A stretch of 30,438 nt of DNA from a virus: positions 1-30,438 of IMG/VR virus record IMGVR_UViG_3300045950_000096. The stretch is one strand, 5' to 3'. Below the pieces are notes generated by a model. The model was not told the DNA's origin. It was given only the letters and a program-made list of their open reading frames with translations, and searched no databases. Positions 23,701 through 30,390 of the stretch are shown here, in pieces. Position 1 is the first letter of the stretch. Each line of letters opens with the position of its first letter. A program made the translations under genes and the position numbers.

Positions 23701-24756
23701 GCACGCGGGATCGAGGCGCTTCGCCAGGACCGGGCCGCCTACGATCTGCCGCCCGGCGATCCACGCCCGGCATCGCTCGCCAGCCCCGTCGTCTTCGGCA
23801 CGCCGGAGGTGGTTATGCTGGACCTTCCACAGATCAGCGAGGACCAACCCGCCCATCGCCCCTTGATCGCCGCCCATGCCAGCCCCTGGCCGGGTGAGAT
23901 CGCGGTGTTCCGCAGCGCCTCGACAGATGGGTTCGCGTTGCTCACGACCTTCGGCAGTCGGGCGCGGGTCGGCACGCTGGCCTTCGACTTCTTTCCGGGT
24001 CCGACCTCGCGCTTCGATCTGGGCAACGCGCTGGTCGTCGATCTGCTGGCTGGAAAGCTGGAAAGCGTGACCGACGTCGCGCTGTTCGGCGGGGCAAATG
24101 CGCTGGCGGTCGAGAGCGCCGCTGGCCTATGGGAGATCGTCCAGACTGGCCAAGCCGAACTGATCGCCCCAGGCCGGTATCGCCTGACCCGCCTGTTGCG
24201 CGGCCAGCGCGGAACGGAACATGCGATGGGCAATCCGGCCCCCGCGGGGGCGCGCGCCGTGGTGCTAGATGCGACGCTGGCCTCGCTACCCATCGCCGAA
24301 GCCGACCTTGGCCTGCCGTGGAACTGGCGGGTGGGTCCGGCCGCGCGCGCCGTCGGTGACGCGAGCTATGCTGCGCTGGGCTTCACCCCGACCGGGCGCG
24401 GCCTTGTCCCGTTCGCGCCGGTCCACGTCGAACAGCCGTGGCGCACGGCCCGCAGCCCGGGCGATCTGACGATCCGCTGGACGCGCCGGTCCCGCGCGCT
24501 CGTGGCCGATGCCTGGGAGCAGGTCGAGGTGCCGATCGCAGAAGACCAGGAAAGCTACGACGTCCAGATCCTCGACGGCGCTGCGATTAAGCGGACGCTG
24601 GCCAGCAGCACGGCCTCCGTCCTCTACACCGCCGCCCAGCAGACTGCCGATTGGGGTGCGCCGCTCGGCCCCGGCCAGACGCTCTCGCTCCGCATCTACC
24701 AGCTTTCGAACCGCCTCGGCCGAGGCACGCCTGCCTCCGTGACCCTTCAGTTCTGA
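20758..24756 (+). CDS. GTA TIM-barrel tail hub / host-specificity protein, Orfg15-like
   Basis: A 1332-aa protein. Residues 3-48 are a glycine-rich hydrophobic segment (LVLGAVGSAIGGAFGGAILGFSG). A tail-hub region with EGAIIPRLYGRMRIGGNIIWATDF follows. The GTA TIM-barrel domain (about 370-740) includes VTFYPFLLMDVPPGN, VGYASDWSEYFGHQPGDG (from 522), FIGIDNYMPLSDWRDG and PVWFTELGCPSIDRGTNQPN (from 666). The later part resembles phage tail-protein modules (YRLTRLLRGQRGTEHAMG, WTRRSRALVADAWEQ). It forms the tail-tip hub and is expected to touch the cell envelope. Ten bases separate it from both the NlpC gene and the following fibre gene. Confidence 0.93.
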   Translation: MATLVLGAVGSAIGGAFGGAILGFSGAAIGGFIGSTIGSVVDSWIVSSLAPAQKIEGQRLDSLRITSATEGAIIPRLYGRMRIGGNIIWATDFREETKTTTQGGGKGGGGGKVQTTEYLYYASFAVALCEGPITGIGRIWADGKPLDMTGITWRWYPGNETQTADPYISAKMGAANTPAYRGTAYVVFEELPLSTYGNRLPQLSFEVFRPLADPDTAEGLVKAVTMIPASGEFTYATEAVRKTVGATTTVFGQTTGGTTSAENLNALPDEADIVVALDRLQAMAPAVESVSLVVAWFGNDLRAGNCTIKPGVEVSTKVTSPKVWAVNGVSRSGAHLVSRDAEDRPVYGGTPADFAVVQAIREMKARGLRVTFYPFLLMDVPPGNTLPNPYSNNAATPGQPSFPWRGRITCSPAAGFAGTADKTTAAATQVSSFFGAATPAQFAVSGDNVTWIGPSGNWGLRRMILHYAHLCAVAGGVDAFLIGTEMRGLTTIRSGASAYPAVTAFKALAADVKAILGPGTKVGYASDWSEYFGHQPGDGTGDVYFHLDPLWSDANIDFIGIDNYMPLSDWRDGFDHADALQGWPAIHDRGYLQANIAGGEGFDWFYASAADRSAQIRTPITDGAAGKPWVFRYKDLRAWWSNPHFNRPGGVESGTPTAWVPQSKPVWFTELGCPSIDRGTNQPNVFFDPKSSESFTPYFSRGWRDDAIQRAYLEASYLWWGQGANNPTSSVYGGRMVHVPECAAWTWDARPYPFFPELTGVWTDGPNWRLGHWLTGRLGAVSLAALVRHLCLRAGLDEALIDVSGLWGAVEGYVIGALESPRASISTLARHFGFDAIETEGVIRFVMRGRASSVTLTVDDLVASREGEAFELIRGQETELPQALKWQVARADEDYDAALVEARRITVDTTRIASESFPMAIPPEEAERRCRRALMEAWIGRESATFRLPPSRLSLDPADVIRLAHDGREVEFRLVSVADAEARGIEALRQDRAAYDLPPGDPRPASLASPVVFGTPEVVMLDLPQISEDQPAHRPLIAAHASPWPGEIAVFRSASTDGFALLTTFGSRARVGTLAFDFFPGPTSRFDLGNALVVDLLAGKLESVTDVALFGGANALAVESAAGLWEIVQTGQAELIAPGRYRLTRLLRGQRGTEHAMGNPAPAGARAVVLDATLASLPIAEADLGLPWNWRVGPAARAVGDASYAALGFTPTGRGLVPFAPVHVEQPWRTARSPGDLTIRWTRRSRALVADAWEQVEVPIAEDQESYDVQILDGAAIKRTLASSTASVLYTAAQQTADWGAPLGPGQTLSLRIYQLSNRLGRGTPASVTLQF

Positions 24757-24766
24757 CGGGAACCCC

Positions 24767-26689
24767 ATGTCCGACACCACGACCCATCTGGGCCTGCCTT
24801 ACCTCCTGGCTGCCCAAGCGCAGAAGCATGTCACCCACAACGAGGCGCTGCGCCTGCTTGACGCCATGGTGCAGCTCTCGGTCCTCGACCGCACGCGAAC
24901 CTCGCCTCCCGCAAGCCCGGCAGACGGCAACCGCCATCTGGTGGCCTCGGGCGCTACTGGCCTCTGGGCGGGATGGGACCTGAACATCGCCTTCTGGATC
25001 GACGGCGCGTGGATCCGGCTGCTGCCGCGCATCGGCTGGCTGGTCTGGGTCGCGGACGAGGGCCTGTTCCTCGTCTGGACCGGTGCGATATGGGAGGTGG
25101 TCGGAGAACCGCGCGACGTGTCGGACGCGGTATTCAGCCTGGTGAACGATGCGGACCCGACGAAGAAGGCCACCTTCTCGCTGGCAGGCATCAGCGCCGG
25201 AACGACGCGCAGCTTTACCCTGCCGAACACATCCTCCGAACTGGCGATCCTCGCGGGCACCCAGACCTTCACCGGTAACAAGACCTTCACCGGGACGCTG
25301 ACCGCCTCGGGCACGGTCACCGTTTCGGCTGCTTCCGCCAGCATCGGCACGGCGACGACCACCGCCACCTATGGCATGGGCACGGGTGCCACGACGACCG
25401 GCGTGACCAAGACCGTGAACATCGGCACCGGCGGCGCCTCCGGATCGACCACCGTCATCAACATCGGCTCTGCGACGGCTGGCGCGGGCGGCACAACCGT
25501 CATCAACACGCCGACCGTCACCTTTGCTAATACGGTCACTCAGGTCGGCATGCCGCAGGCAAACCTGACGGCGCAGCTCTTGGGCCTCGGCGGGGCAACA
25601 GCCGACAGCTACAACCGGGTGTCGGTGAACACCCCGGCAGTTCTGCTGAACAACGCAGGCGCTGGCGTCGAGGCGACGGTAAACAAGGCTACGGCCGGGA
25701 ATGACGCGGCCTTTGCCTTCAAGACCGGCTTCTCGGCCCGCGCGCTGATCGGGTTGCTCGGGAATGACGATTTCAGCTTCAAGGTCAGCCCGGATGGCTC
25801 TGTCTTCTTCGACGCGATGCGCATCGACCGCACCAGCGGCCGCGTCGAACTGGCCGAGCCGGTGGTCCTGCCCGCCCACGACTCCGTCCCCTCGCCACCG
25901 CCCGCGGGCAAGCTCGCGCTCTATGCCCGCGACCGGGCGGGGATGGGCTGGCTCGACGTCGAACGCCCCTCAGGCCGCCACTTCCCGCTCCAGCCGCATT
26001 TCGGGGTGAACCGGATCGCGAACTGGGCGCCTTCGACCGGCACGACGATCACCAGTGAAGGTCTGCCGATCACCTCGGTCGGCACCGTCTCGCACCCCAC
26101 TCTGGCTGCAACAAACCTCGCCGCCTCGATGCGGCGCTGGCGCCTGACCTCTGCGGCCGTCGTGGACTCGGTCGCCGACCAGCGATCGGCAGGCTGGGCC
26201 TGCTGGCGCGGCAACGCGGCGGGTCTCGGCGGCTGGACCTTCGTGACGCGGATTTCGCTGACGACGCTGCAGGCGACCGGCATGGGGTTCTTCGGCCTTT
26301 ACGGATCGACCGCAGCGCTTGCCACCACCCTGACGCTGGCCGCCGTGGTGAATTGCATCGGCATCGGATTCCAGCGCGGCACCCACACCCGTTGGCAGCT
26401 GGTAGCCAACGACGGCACCGGAGCACCAACCCTGACCGATATGGGGACGAGTTTCGCCATCGCCACGGGCGGCGTGCTGACCCTGTTCATCGCCGCCCCG
26501 CCGAACGGAAGCTCCGTCTGGGTGCGCGTCGTCGACGAGGTTTCCGGTGCAATCTTCGAGCAGGAGATCACCGCAGACCTGCCCGCCGCGACGCAATTCC
26601 TGTCACCGCGCCTCTTCCTGAACACCGGCGCGACGGCCGCTGCCGTCGCCTACGACTGCGCCGGGGTCTACCTCGAAACCGACTTCTAA
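24767..26689 (+). CDS. DUF2793 tail fibre / receptor-binding protein
   Basis: A 640-aa protein. The N-terminal DUF2793 domain (about residues 4-115) reads THLGLPYLLAAQAQKHVTHNEAL, then ADGNRHLVASGATGLWAGWD and FLVWTGAIWEVVGEP; it attaches to the tail tip. Residues 135-265 are threonine/glycine-rich repeats (FTGNKTFTGTLTASGTVTVS, TKTVNIGTGGASGSTTVINIG), the style of trimeric beta-helical fibre shafts. A segment around 310-365 (FSFKVSPDGSVFFDAMRIDRTSGRVEL) matches a phage fibre repeat. The last 240 residues are probably the receptor-binding head. As the last structural gene before lysis genes it is the likely host-range determinant. Confidence 0.85.
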   Translation: MSDTTTHLGLPYLLAAQAQKHVTHNEALRLLDAMVQLSVLDRTRTSPPASPADGNRHLVASGATGLWAGWDLNIAFWIDGAWIRLLPRIGWLVWVADEGLFLVWTGAIWEVVGEPRDVSDAVFSLVNDADPTKKATFSLAGISAGTTRSFTLPNTSSELAILAGTQTFTGNKTFTGTLTASGTVTVSAASASIGTATTTATYGMGTGATTTGVTKTVNIGTGGASGSTTVINIGSATAGAGGTTVINTPTVTFANTVTQVGMPQANLTAQLLGLGGATADSYNRVSVNTPAVLLNNAGAGVEATVNKATAGNDAAFAFKTGFSARALIGLLGNDDFSFKVSPDGSVFFDAMRIDRTSGRVELAEPVVLPAHDSVPSPPPAGKLALYARDRAGMGWLDVERPSGRHFPLQPHFGVNRIANWAPSTGTTITSEGLPITSVGTVSHPTLAATNLAASMRRWRLTSAAVVDSVADQRSAGWACWRGNAAGLGGWTFVTRISLTTLQATGMGFFGLYGSTAALATTLTLAAVVNCIGIGFQRGTHTRWQLVANDGTGAPTLTDMGTSFAIATGGVLTLFIAAPPNGSSVWVRVVDEVSGAIFEQEITADLPAATQFLSPRLFLNTGATAAAVAYDCAGVYLETDF

Positions 26690-26699
26690 AGGGACCATC

Positions 26700-27008
26700 A
26701 TGAACGACCAGACCACTCTTGCCGGGGAGGTCGCGCGGGCCTTTCGGGACCACGGGATCACCGCCGCGCTGACCGCCCTGATCGGTGGCACCATGGCCCT
26801 GATCGCGGCGATCACGCGCAAAGCGTTTACCAACGAGGCCCTGCTGGACCGGCTTGATCGCGAACTCATCACCGAACGCGACCGCGCCGACAAGCAGCGC
26901 AGCGAGGATCGCAAGGCCGATGGCGACCGCCTCGACCGGATCGAGACCGATATCCGATCCATGCGGGACATGCTGTTCGACGCCTTCCAGCGCGGCCGAT
27001 CCGACTGA
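26700..27008 (+). CDS. Small one-TM protein, possible holin-related lysis protein (102 aa)
   Basis: MNDQTTLAGEVARAFRDHGI leads into one hydrophobic helix (about residues 20-40, TAALTALIGGTMALIAAITR) and a long charged helix (LLDRLDRELITERDRADKQRSEDRKADGDRLDRIETDIRSMRDML) likely to form a coiled coil in the cytoplasm. It lies between the fibre gene and the endolysin, where holins or accessory lysis proteins sit. One transmembrane helix would fit a class III holin or a regulator, but I cannot assign a family. Confidence 0.6.
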   Translation: MNDQTTLAGEVARAFRDHGITAALTALIGGTMALIAAITRKAFTNEALLDRLDRELITERDRADKQRSEDRKADGDRLDRIETDIRSMRDMLFDAFQRGRSD

Positions 27009-27041
27009 CCGCCTCGCGACCACACCACAACGACCATGTTC

Positions 27042-27064
27042 CCCGCCCAAGAGGCGGGTTTTTT
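27042..27064 (+). terminator. Rho-independent terminator between fibre/holin genes and endolysin
   Basis: CCCGCC (27042-27047), a 5-nt loop, GGCGGG (27053-27058) and six T (27059-27064). It stands 18 bp before the endolysin start and after the last gene of the tail operon, so it would end or attenuate late transcription before the lysis genes. Confidence 0.8.
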
Positions 27065-27081
27065 CATCTGGAGGATCCACC

Positions 27082-27756
27082 ATGCCCACCCTGTCCTACC
27101 CCCACTGGCGCGATGTGCCCACCAACACATGGCGCTGGCCGAACTTCTCGGCCGCCGAGATCGCTTGCCGCGGCACCGGCGCGATCAAGATCAACACGGA
27201 AGCCATGGACAAGCTGCAAGCCCTGCGCGACCGGCTGGGCAAGCCGCTGATCATCCGCTCGGCCTACCGCAGCCCGGAACACAACCGCGCCGTTGGCGGG
27301 GCCCCGGCCTCGAAGCACATGCAGGGCACGGCGTTCGACATCGCCATGGCCAACCACGATCCCGCAGCCTTCGAGGCGGCGGCGCGGGCGGTGGGCTTCC
27401 TGGGGTTCGGATACTACCCCCGCTCCGGCTTCATGCACATCGACCTCGGACCTGCCCGGTCCTGGGGCGATCCCTTCCCGGCGCGGCCCGTGCCCTTCGC
27501 CCCGGAACTGCCGCCTGCGCGCGAAGTCCTTTCGGAAAGTCGCACCCTCCGCGGTGGCGGTGCGGCGGGTGCCGCGACCGTCGGCGCTGCCGGTGTTGAA
27601 GTGCTGCAGGACGTTCTTGCCGAGACGCAGTCCACGATCCAGCCTCTGGTGCCCTATCTCGACACGCTGCGCTGGGTACTGATCGCCATCGCGCTGATCG
27701 GCATCGCGGTCACCATCCATGCGCGACTGGACGACTGGAAGCGAGGCCAAAGGTGA
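27082..27756 (+). CDS. M15 family endolysin (D,D-/L,D-peptidase) with C-terminal TM segment
   Basis: The start at 27082 has GGAGGA nearby upstream and gives 224 aa. The Peptidase_M15_3 domain occupies about residues 15-125; zinc ligands are H79 and D86 in SKHMQGTAFDIA and H119 in GFMHIDLGPA, with IIRSAYRSPEHNRAVGG before them. The enzyme cuts peptidoglycan cross-bridges for lysis. After a proline/alanine-rich linker there is a hydrophobic helix (about 196-214, LRWVLIAIALIGIAVTIHA) and a basic end (RLDDWKRGQR), suggesting a membrane-anchored form. The stop overlaps the next gene by 4 bp. Confidence 0.9.
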   Translation: MPTLSYPHWRDVPTNTWRWPNFSAAEIACRGTGAIKINTEAMDKLQALRDRLGKPLIIRSAYRSPEHNRAVGGAPASKHMQGTAFDIAMANHDPAAFEAAARAVGFLGFGYYPRSGFMHIDLGPARSWGDPFPARPVPFAPELPPAREVLSESRTLRGGGAAGAATVGAAGVEVLQDVLAETQSTIQPLVPYLDTLRWVLIAIALIGIAVTIHARLDDWKRGQR

Positions 27757-27998
27757 TCGGCTGGCTCCTCACCCATGGCCCGGCGCGCAAGGCGCTGGGC
27801 CTGATCCTCGCCGCCGCAGCGATCCTGCTGTTCCTTCTGAACCTGCGCCGTGCCGGTGAACGCGCTGGGCGCGCGGCCGAACGGCTTGATGCCAGAGAGA
27901 GAAACGATGCCATCCAACGCCAGATGCTCGACGCCGCCGCCCGTCGCCCTCCTGATCGCGATGCTCTGGCTGACCGGCTGCGCGATGGGCGGTTCTGA
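27753..27998 (+). CDS. Rz-like inner-membrane spanin (81 aa)
   Basis: MIGWLLTHGPARKALGLILA starts in the ATGA overlap with the endolysin. It has one N-terminal membrane helix (about residues 13-29) followed by a highly charged helix (RRAGERAGRAAERLDARERNDAIQRQ), the layout of i-spanins such as lambda Rz, though short. A lipoprotein gene overlaps its 3' part in another frame, the standard Rz/Rz1 arrangement. The pair would span the periplasm and fuse the membranes in the last step of lysis. Assignment rests on topology and position. Confidence 0.65.
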   Translation: MIGWLLTHGPARKALGLILAAAAILLFLLNLRRAGERAGRAAERLDARERNDAIQRQMLDAAARRPPDRDALADRLRDGRF

Positions 27999-28152
27999 GA
28001 CGCACGCGCCATGTCCGCCGGTAGTCGACTACACGGCTGAAGATCAGGCGCACGCCGCCGACGAGGTCAAAGCCCTGCCGGAAGGGGCCGTGATCGTGAG
28101 GATGCTTAGCGACTACGCCGTGTTGCGGGATCAAGTGCGAACATGCCAATGA
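27907..28152 (+). CDS. Rz1-like outer-membrane lipoprotein spanin, overlapping Rz-like gene (81 aa)
   Basis: In a different frame from the Rz-like gene, ATG at 27907 (after AGAGAGAAA) gives MPSNARCSTPPPVALLIAML with a lipoprotein signal: an arginine, a hydrophobic core and the lipobox LTGC, with C25 as the lipidated residue. The mature part has a proline-containing start (SETHAPCPPVVDYTAED) and a helix (VIVRMLSDYAVLRDQVRTCQ). It overlaps the Rz-like gene by 92 bp. Rz1-type o-spanins are short lipoproteins encoded this way. An upstream ATG at 27850 would spoil the signal peptide. Confidence 0.7.
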   Translation: MPSNARCSTPPPVALLIAMLWLTGCAMGGSETHAPCPPVVDYTAEDQAHAADEVKALPEGAVIVRMLSDYAVLRDQVRTCQ

Positions 28153-28219
28153 TGGCGGGGCGAGGACTGCGGCCGAGCGGTCGCCGAGGCTCAAGCTGAC
28201 AGCGAGGAGGGAGAGACGG

Positions 28220-28477
28220 ATGACGACACGACCCAGAATGATGACGTTGAAGATCGACGAGGAGCTGCACGCGTTCCTGGCGTTCATGGTGAGCGACGCA
28301 GGGCCCTACCAATCCGTCAGCGCCTATGTTGAAGACCTGATCCGGCGCGACATGGCAAGCCAGGAGGCCCCGGCCTTTACACAGCTGCAGGTAGAACTTG
28401 TCGCCGGGTTCAGCGCCCCAGAATCGACCTACCATCCGTCGTCTGCCGCGGAGGTGATCGCGCGCACCCGCATTTGA
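28220..28477 (+). CDS. ParD-like ribbon-helix-helix antitoxin, no partner seen (85 aa)
   Basis: MTTRPRMMTLKIDEELHAFL has a strong GAGGAGGGAG site upstream. The fold pattern is strand MTLKID, helix EELHAFLAFMVSDAG, turn, helix QSVSAYVEDLIRRDMASQ, as in ParD/RHH antitoxins, with a C-terminal tail (FTQLQVELVAGFSAPES) that would bind a toxin. No ParE-like gene follows; 28478-28706 holds only inverted repeats. It is therefore an orphan antitoxin, a solitary regulator, or the remnant of a pair cut by a later insertion. Confidence 0.65.
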   Translation: MTTRPRMMTLKIDEELHAFLAFMVSDAGPYQSVSAYVEDLIRRDMASQEAPAFTQLQVELVAGFSAPESTYHPSSAAEVIARTRI

Positions 28478-28557
28478 CGGATCAGCCGTTTCTCGTGATC
28501 TGTGGTCCATCCGTTCCAAGGGTCATCGAACGGCGAAATCCGCCTGTGGAGCAGTCG

Positions 28558-28595
28558 TGCGGAGAATAGCGGGCTAATCTCCGCATAATCTGCGG
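28558..28595. repeat. Inverted-repeat cluster with GATTATGCGGA motif
   Basis: TGCGGAGA (28558-28565) is inverted at 28578-28585 (TCTCCGCA), and CCGCA (28581-28585) is inverted at 28591-28595 (TGCGG). The minus strand of 28580-28590 reads GATTATGCGGA, one base different from the motif repeated at the left edge of the window (42-52, 100-110). This could be a recombinase site marking an insertion between the orphan antitoxin and the AbiE pair. In 28478-28706 I see no gene. Confidence 0.45.
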
Positions 28596-28658
28596 TGTTT
28601 GATCATGATGACGCCGTAGAATGGGGATCTGCGCAGGTTGCTAGAAGCCGAGCGGCAT

Positions 28659-28705
28659 GTTACAAAACCTAGGACAGGATGCACTTGTGTCCGAGGTTTT
28701 GTAAC
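28659..28705 (+). promoter_or_regulatory. Long inverted repeat at the AbiE translation start, candidate operator
   Basis: GTTACAAAACCT-A-GGACA begins at 28659 and its mirror TGTCC-G-AGGTTTTGTAAC runs 28688-28705, 17 of 18 positions paired, with an 11-bp loop. It ends one base before the abiEi start codon. AbiEi antitoxins are known to repress their own operon by binding inverted repeats, so this is the expected operator. As RNA it would also fold up the GAGG ribosome binding site (28693-28696). Confidence 0.7.
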
Positions 28706-28706
28706 C

Positions 28707-29327
28707 ATGCTCGCGACGGATCAGGGCCAGCGCGCCCGCATGATCGACTACATGGAAGTTCATGCGCCAGCCCGTTCAAGGGATCTGGCGTCCATCGGCG
28801 TGAGCGGAACAACCATCGCAAGGGCAGTGGCAGATGGCGTGGTAGTGCGGATCGGGCGGGGACTGTATCAGCTGCCAGGCAGCGAGCCAGACCTTCATGC
28901 GGGGCTGATCGAGATCGCCAAGCTCGCGCCAAAGGCCGTCATCTGCCTGACGTCGGCACTGTCCTTTCATCAGCTGACCGACCAACTTCCACGCCGGGTG
29001 TGGATCGCCATCGGCGCCAAGGACTGGGCACCGAAGATCGAATACCCTCGCATCCGCATCGTGCGTTTCCGTGAGCCCTACCTGACCAATGGCATCGAGG
29101 TCTATCGGATCGGGGAGGCGGAGGTTCGGGTCTATTGCATAGCCAAGACGATTGCCGACGCATTTCGTAACCCGAAGCTGGTGGACCGATCCGTCACCAT
29201 CGAGGCGATGAAGGCAGCGCTGGGCGCAAGGAAGGCTACGGCGGGCCAGCTTGCTGCAACCGCGCGCGAGAACGGGGCTTGGAACCAGATGCGCCCCTAT
29301 CTGGAGGCCCTGACGTCAAATGCCTAA
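28707..29327 (+). CDS. abiEi: AbiEi antitoxin (type IV TA / abortive infection)
   Basis: The start at 28707 (MLATDQGQRARMIDYMEVHA) places the N-terminus directly after the operator. Residues 8-56 form a winged helix (ARSRDLASIGVSGTTIARAVADGVVVRIGRGLYQL), typical of AbiEi. The C-terminal domain has KAVICLTSALSFHQLTDQLPRRVWIAI and the family's RFREPYLTNGIEVYRIGEAEVRVYCIAKTIADAFR. The protein represses its operon and counteracts the nucleotidyltransferase toxin. Its stop overlaps the abiEii start by 8 bp. An ATG at 28638 would run through the hairpin and is unlikely. Confidence 0.93.
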   Translation: MLATDQGQRARMIDYMEVHAPARSRDLASIGVSGTTIARAVADGVVVRIGRGLYQLPGSEPDLHAGLIEIAKLAPKAVICLTSALSFHQLTDQLPRRVWIAIGAKDWAPKIEYPRIRIVRFREPYLTNGIEVYRIGEAEVRVYCIAKTIADAFRNPKLVDRSVTIEAMKAALGARKATAGQLAATARENGAWNQMRPYLEALTSNA

Positions 29328-30177
29328 GCAACCTAAGGACATCGCGGCCTCCGTGCGTCAGCGTCTGCTTAACCTTGCCCGTGCTGAAGGGCAGCTGTTC
29401 GACGTGGTGCTGGTGGCCTTTGGCCTCGAACGACTGGTGTACCGGCTATCGGTCTCGGAATATCGCGACCGCTTTGTCCTGAAGGGTGGCATGCTCGTCA
29501 CCTTGTGGACGGCTGACACTGGCCGCTTTACCCGGGACATCGACTTCCTGGCGTTCGGCTCGGACGAGGAGGCGGAACTGAAGACTGCCTTCTCTCAGAT
29601 ACTCGCCATAGATGGCGATGACGGGCTGGTCTATGACATCGAAAGCCTGACGGCCGTCGCCATTCGAGAAGACCAGATCTATGGCGGGATGCGGCTCCGG
29701 ACCGAAGCCCGCTTGGGCAACACGCGCATACCGATCACCGTGGACCTCGGCTTCGGCGATGCCTTGGCCGATCCGCAATTCGAGATCGAGTACGGCTCCC
29801 TGCTCGACTTCCCCGCCGCATCGATCCGCGCCTATTCACCGGCAACGGTCATCGCCGAGAAGTTCCAGGCCGTGGTGGCGCTGGGCGTGGCAAACAGCCG
29901 GATGAAGGATCTCTATGATCTGTGGACCTTGCCGAAGTCCGTCAACATCGACATGAGCGACCTCACGGTCGCGATCCGAGGAACCTTCGCTCGACGCGAT
30001 ACGATTGTTCCAGCCGCCTGCCCTGTCGGTCTGTCGGAGGAGTTCTCGACCGACCCGGCGAAGATGACGCAGTGGCGGGCCTACTCTGGGGGCACGGCTC
30101 TCGAAGGGCGGCCGCTCGCGGAGGTCACTGCGGAGATCTGGACCTGGCTTGAACCGGCATGCAAGGCGGCGGCATGA
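29320..30177 (+). CDS. abiEii: AbiEii nucleotidyltransferase toxin
   Basis: A 285-aa protein of the nucleotidyltransferase AbiEii/AbiGii toxin family. The nucleotidyltransferase core shows FVLKGGMLV (KGG at 55-57) and RFTRDIDFLAFG with metal ligands D72 and D74, then ITVDLGFGDAL, and the helical part with SPATVIAEKFQAVVALGVANSRMKDLYDLWTL, which has the conserved E-K and K-D-x-x-D motifs. AbiEii enzymes transfer nucleotides to tRNA 3' ends or related substrates, stop growth and give abortive infection. It overlaps abiEi and appears intact. Confidence 0.95.
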   Translation: MPKQPKDIAASVRQRLLNLARAEGQLFDVVLVAFGLERLVYRLSVSEYRDRFVLKGGMLVTLWTADTGRFTRDIDFLAFGSDEEAELKTAFSQILAIDGDDGLVYDIESLTAVAIREDQIYGGMRLRTEARLGNTRIPITVDLGFGDALADPQFEIEYGSLLDFPAASIRAYSPATVIAEKFQAVVALGVANSRMKDLYDLWTLPKSVNIDMSDLTVAIRGTFARRDTIVPAACPVGLSEEFSTDPAKMTQWRAYSGGTALEGRPLAEVTAEIWTWLEPACKAAA

Positions 30178-30262
30178 TTGGCGCGTTCTGCGCGATCATG
30201 TTGCCCGTCGATGGGGGGCTCGGCAAACGTTGACCAGGTGTTGACAAGAATTTGGAACGACA

Positions 30263-30287
30263 AAAGCCGAGCGTTTAGCTCGACTTT
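30263..30287 (-). terminator. Hairpin terminator between AbiE and tRNA-fMet
   Basis: CGAGC (30268-30272), loop GTTTA, GCTCG (30278-30282), extended by AAAG/CTTT after one mismatch. On the minus strand the stem is followed by CTTTTGT, so it probably ends the tRNA transcript; on the plus strand CTTTG after the stem is weaker but could serve abiEii. Confidence 0.55.
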
Positions 30288-30313
30288 GAAGTCTTTGATC
30301 TTACTGGATATTT

Positions 30314-30390
<77 letters not shown>

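Larger units (their letters stand above)
574..28152. mobile_element. Lambda-like siphoviral prophage, late-gene region
   Basis: Packaging, head, neck, tail and lysis genes occur in the canonical lambda order (Nu1, A, W, B, C/Nu3, D, E, FII, neck, U-like, V, G/GT, H). Tip genes of the Rhodobacter gene transfer agent type follow, then lysis genes. Almost every structural gene overlaps or abuts the next on the plus strand, which fits one late operon. No integrase, repressor or replication gene is visible, so this is only part of a prophage or a remnant. One neck gene is split by an IS110 element and three minus-strand cassettes interrupt the operon. The outer limits given are those of the recognisable phage genes; no att sites were identified. 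Confidence 0.85.

Noticed and set aside
28429-28600. Stop-free minus-strand frame containing ISPFDDPWNGWTTDHEKRL
   Set aside because: It looks protein-like in part, but has no start codon, overlaps the ParD-like gene and crosses the repeat cluster. It may be a fragment of a lost gene; there is not enough to call it.
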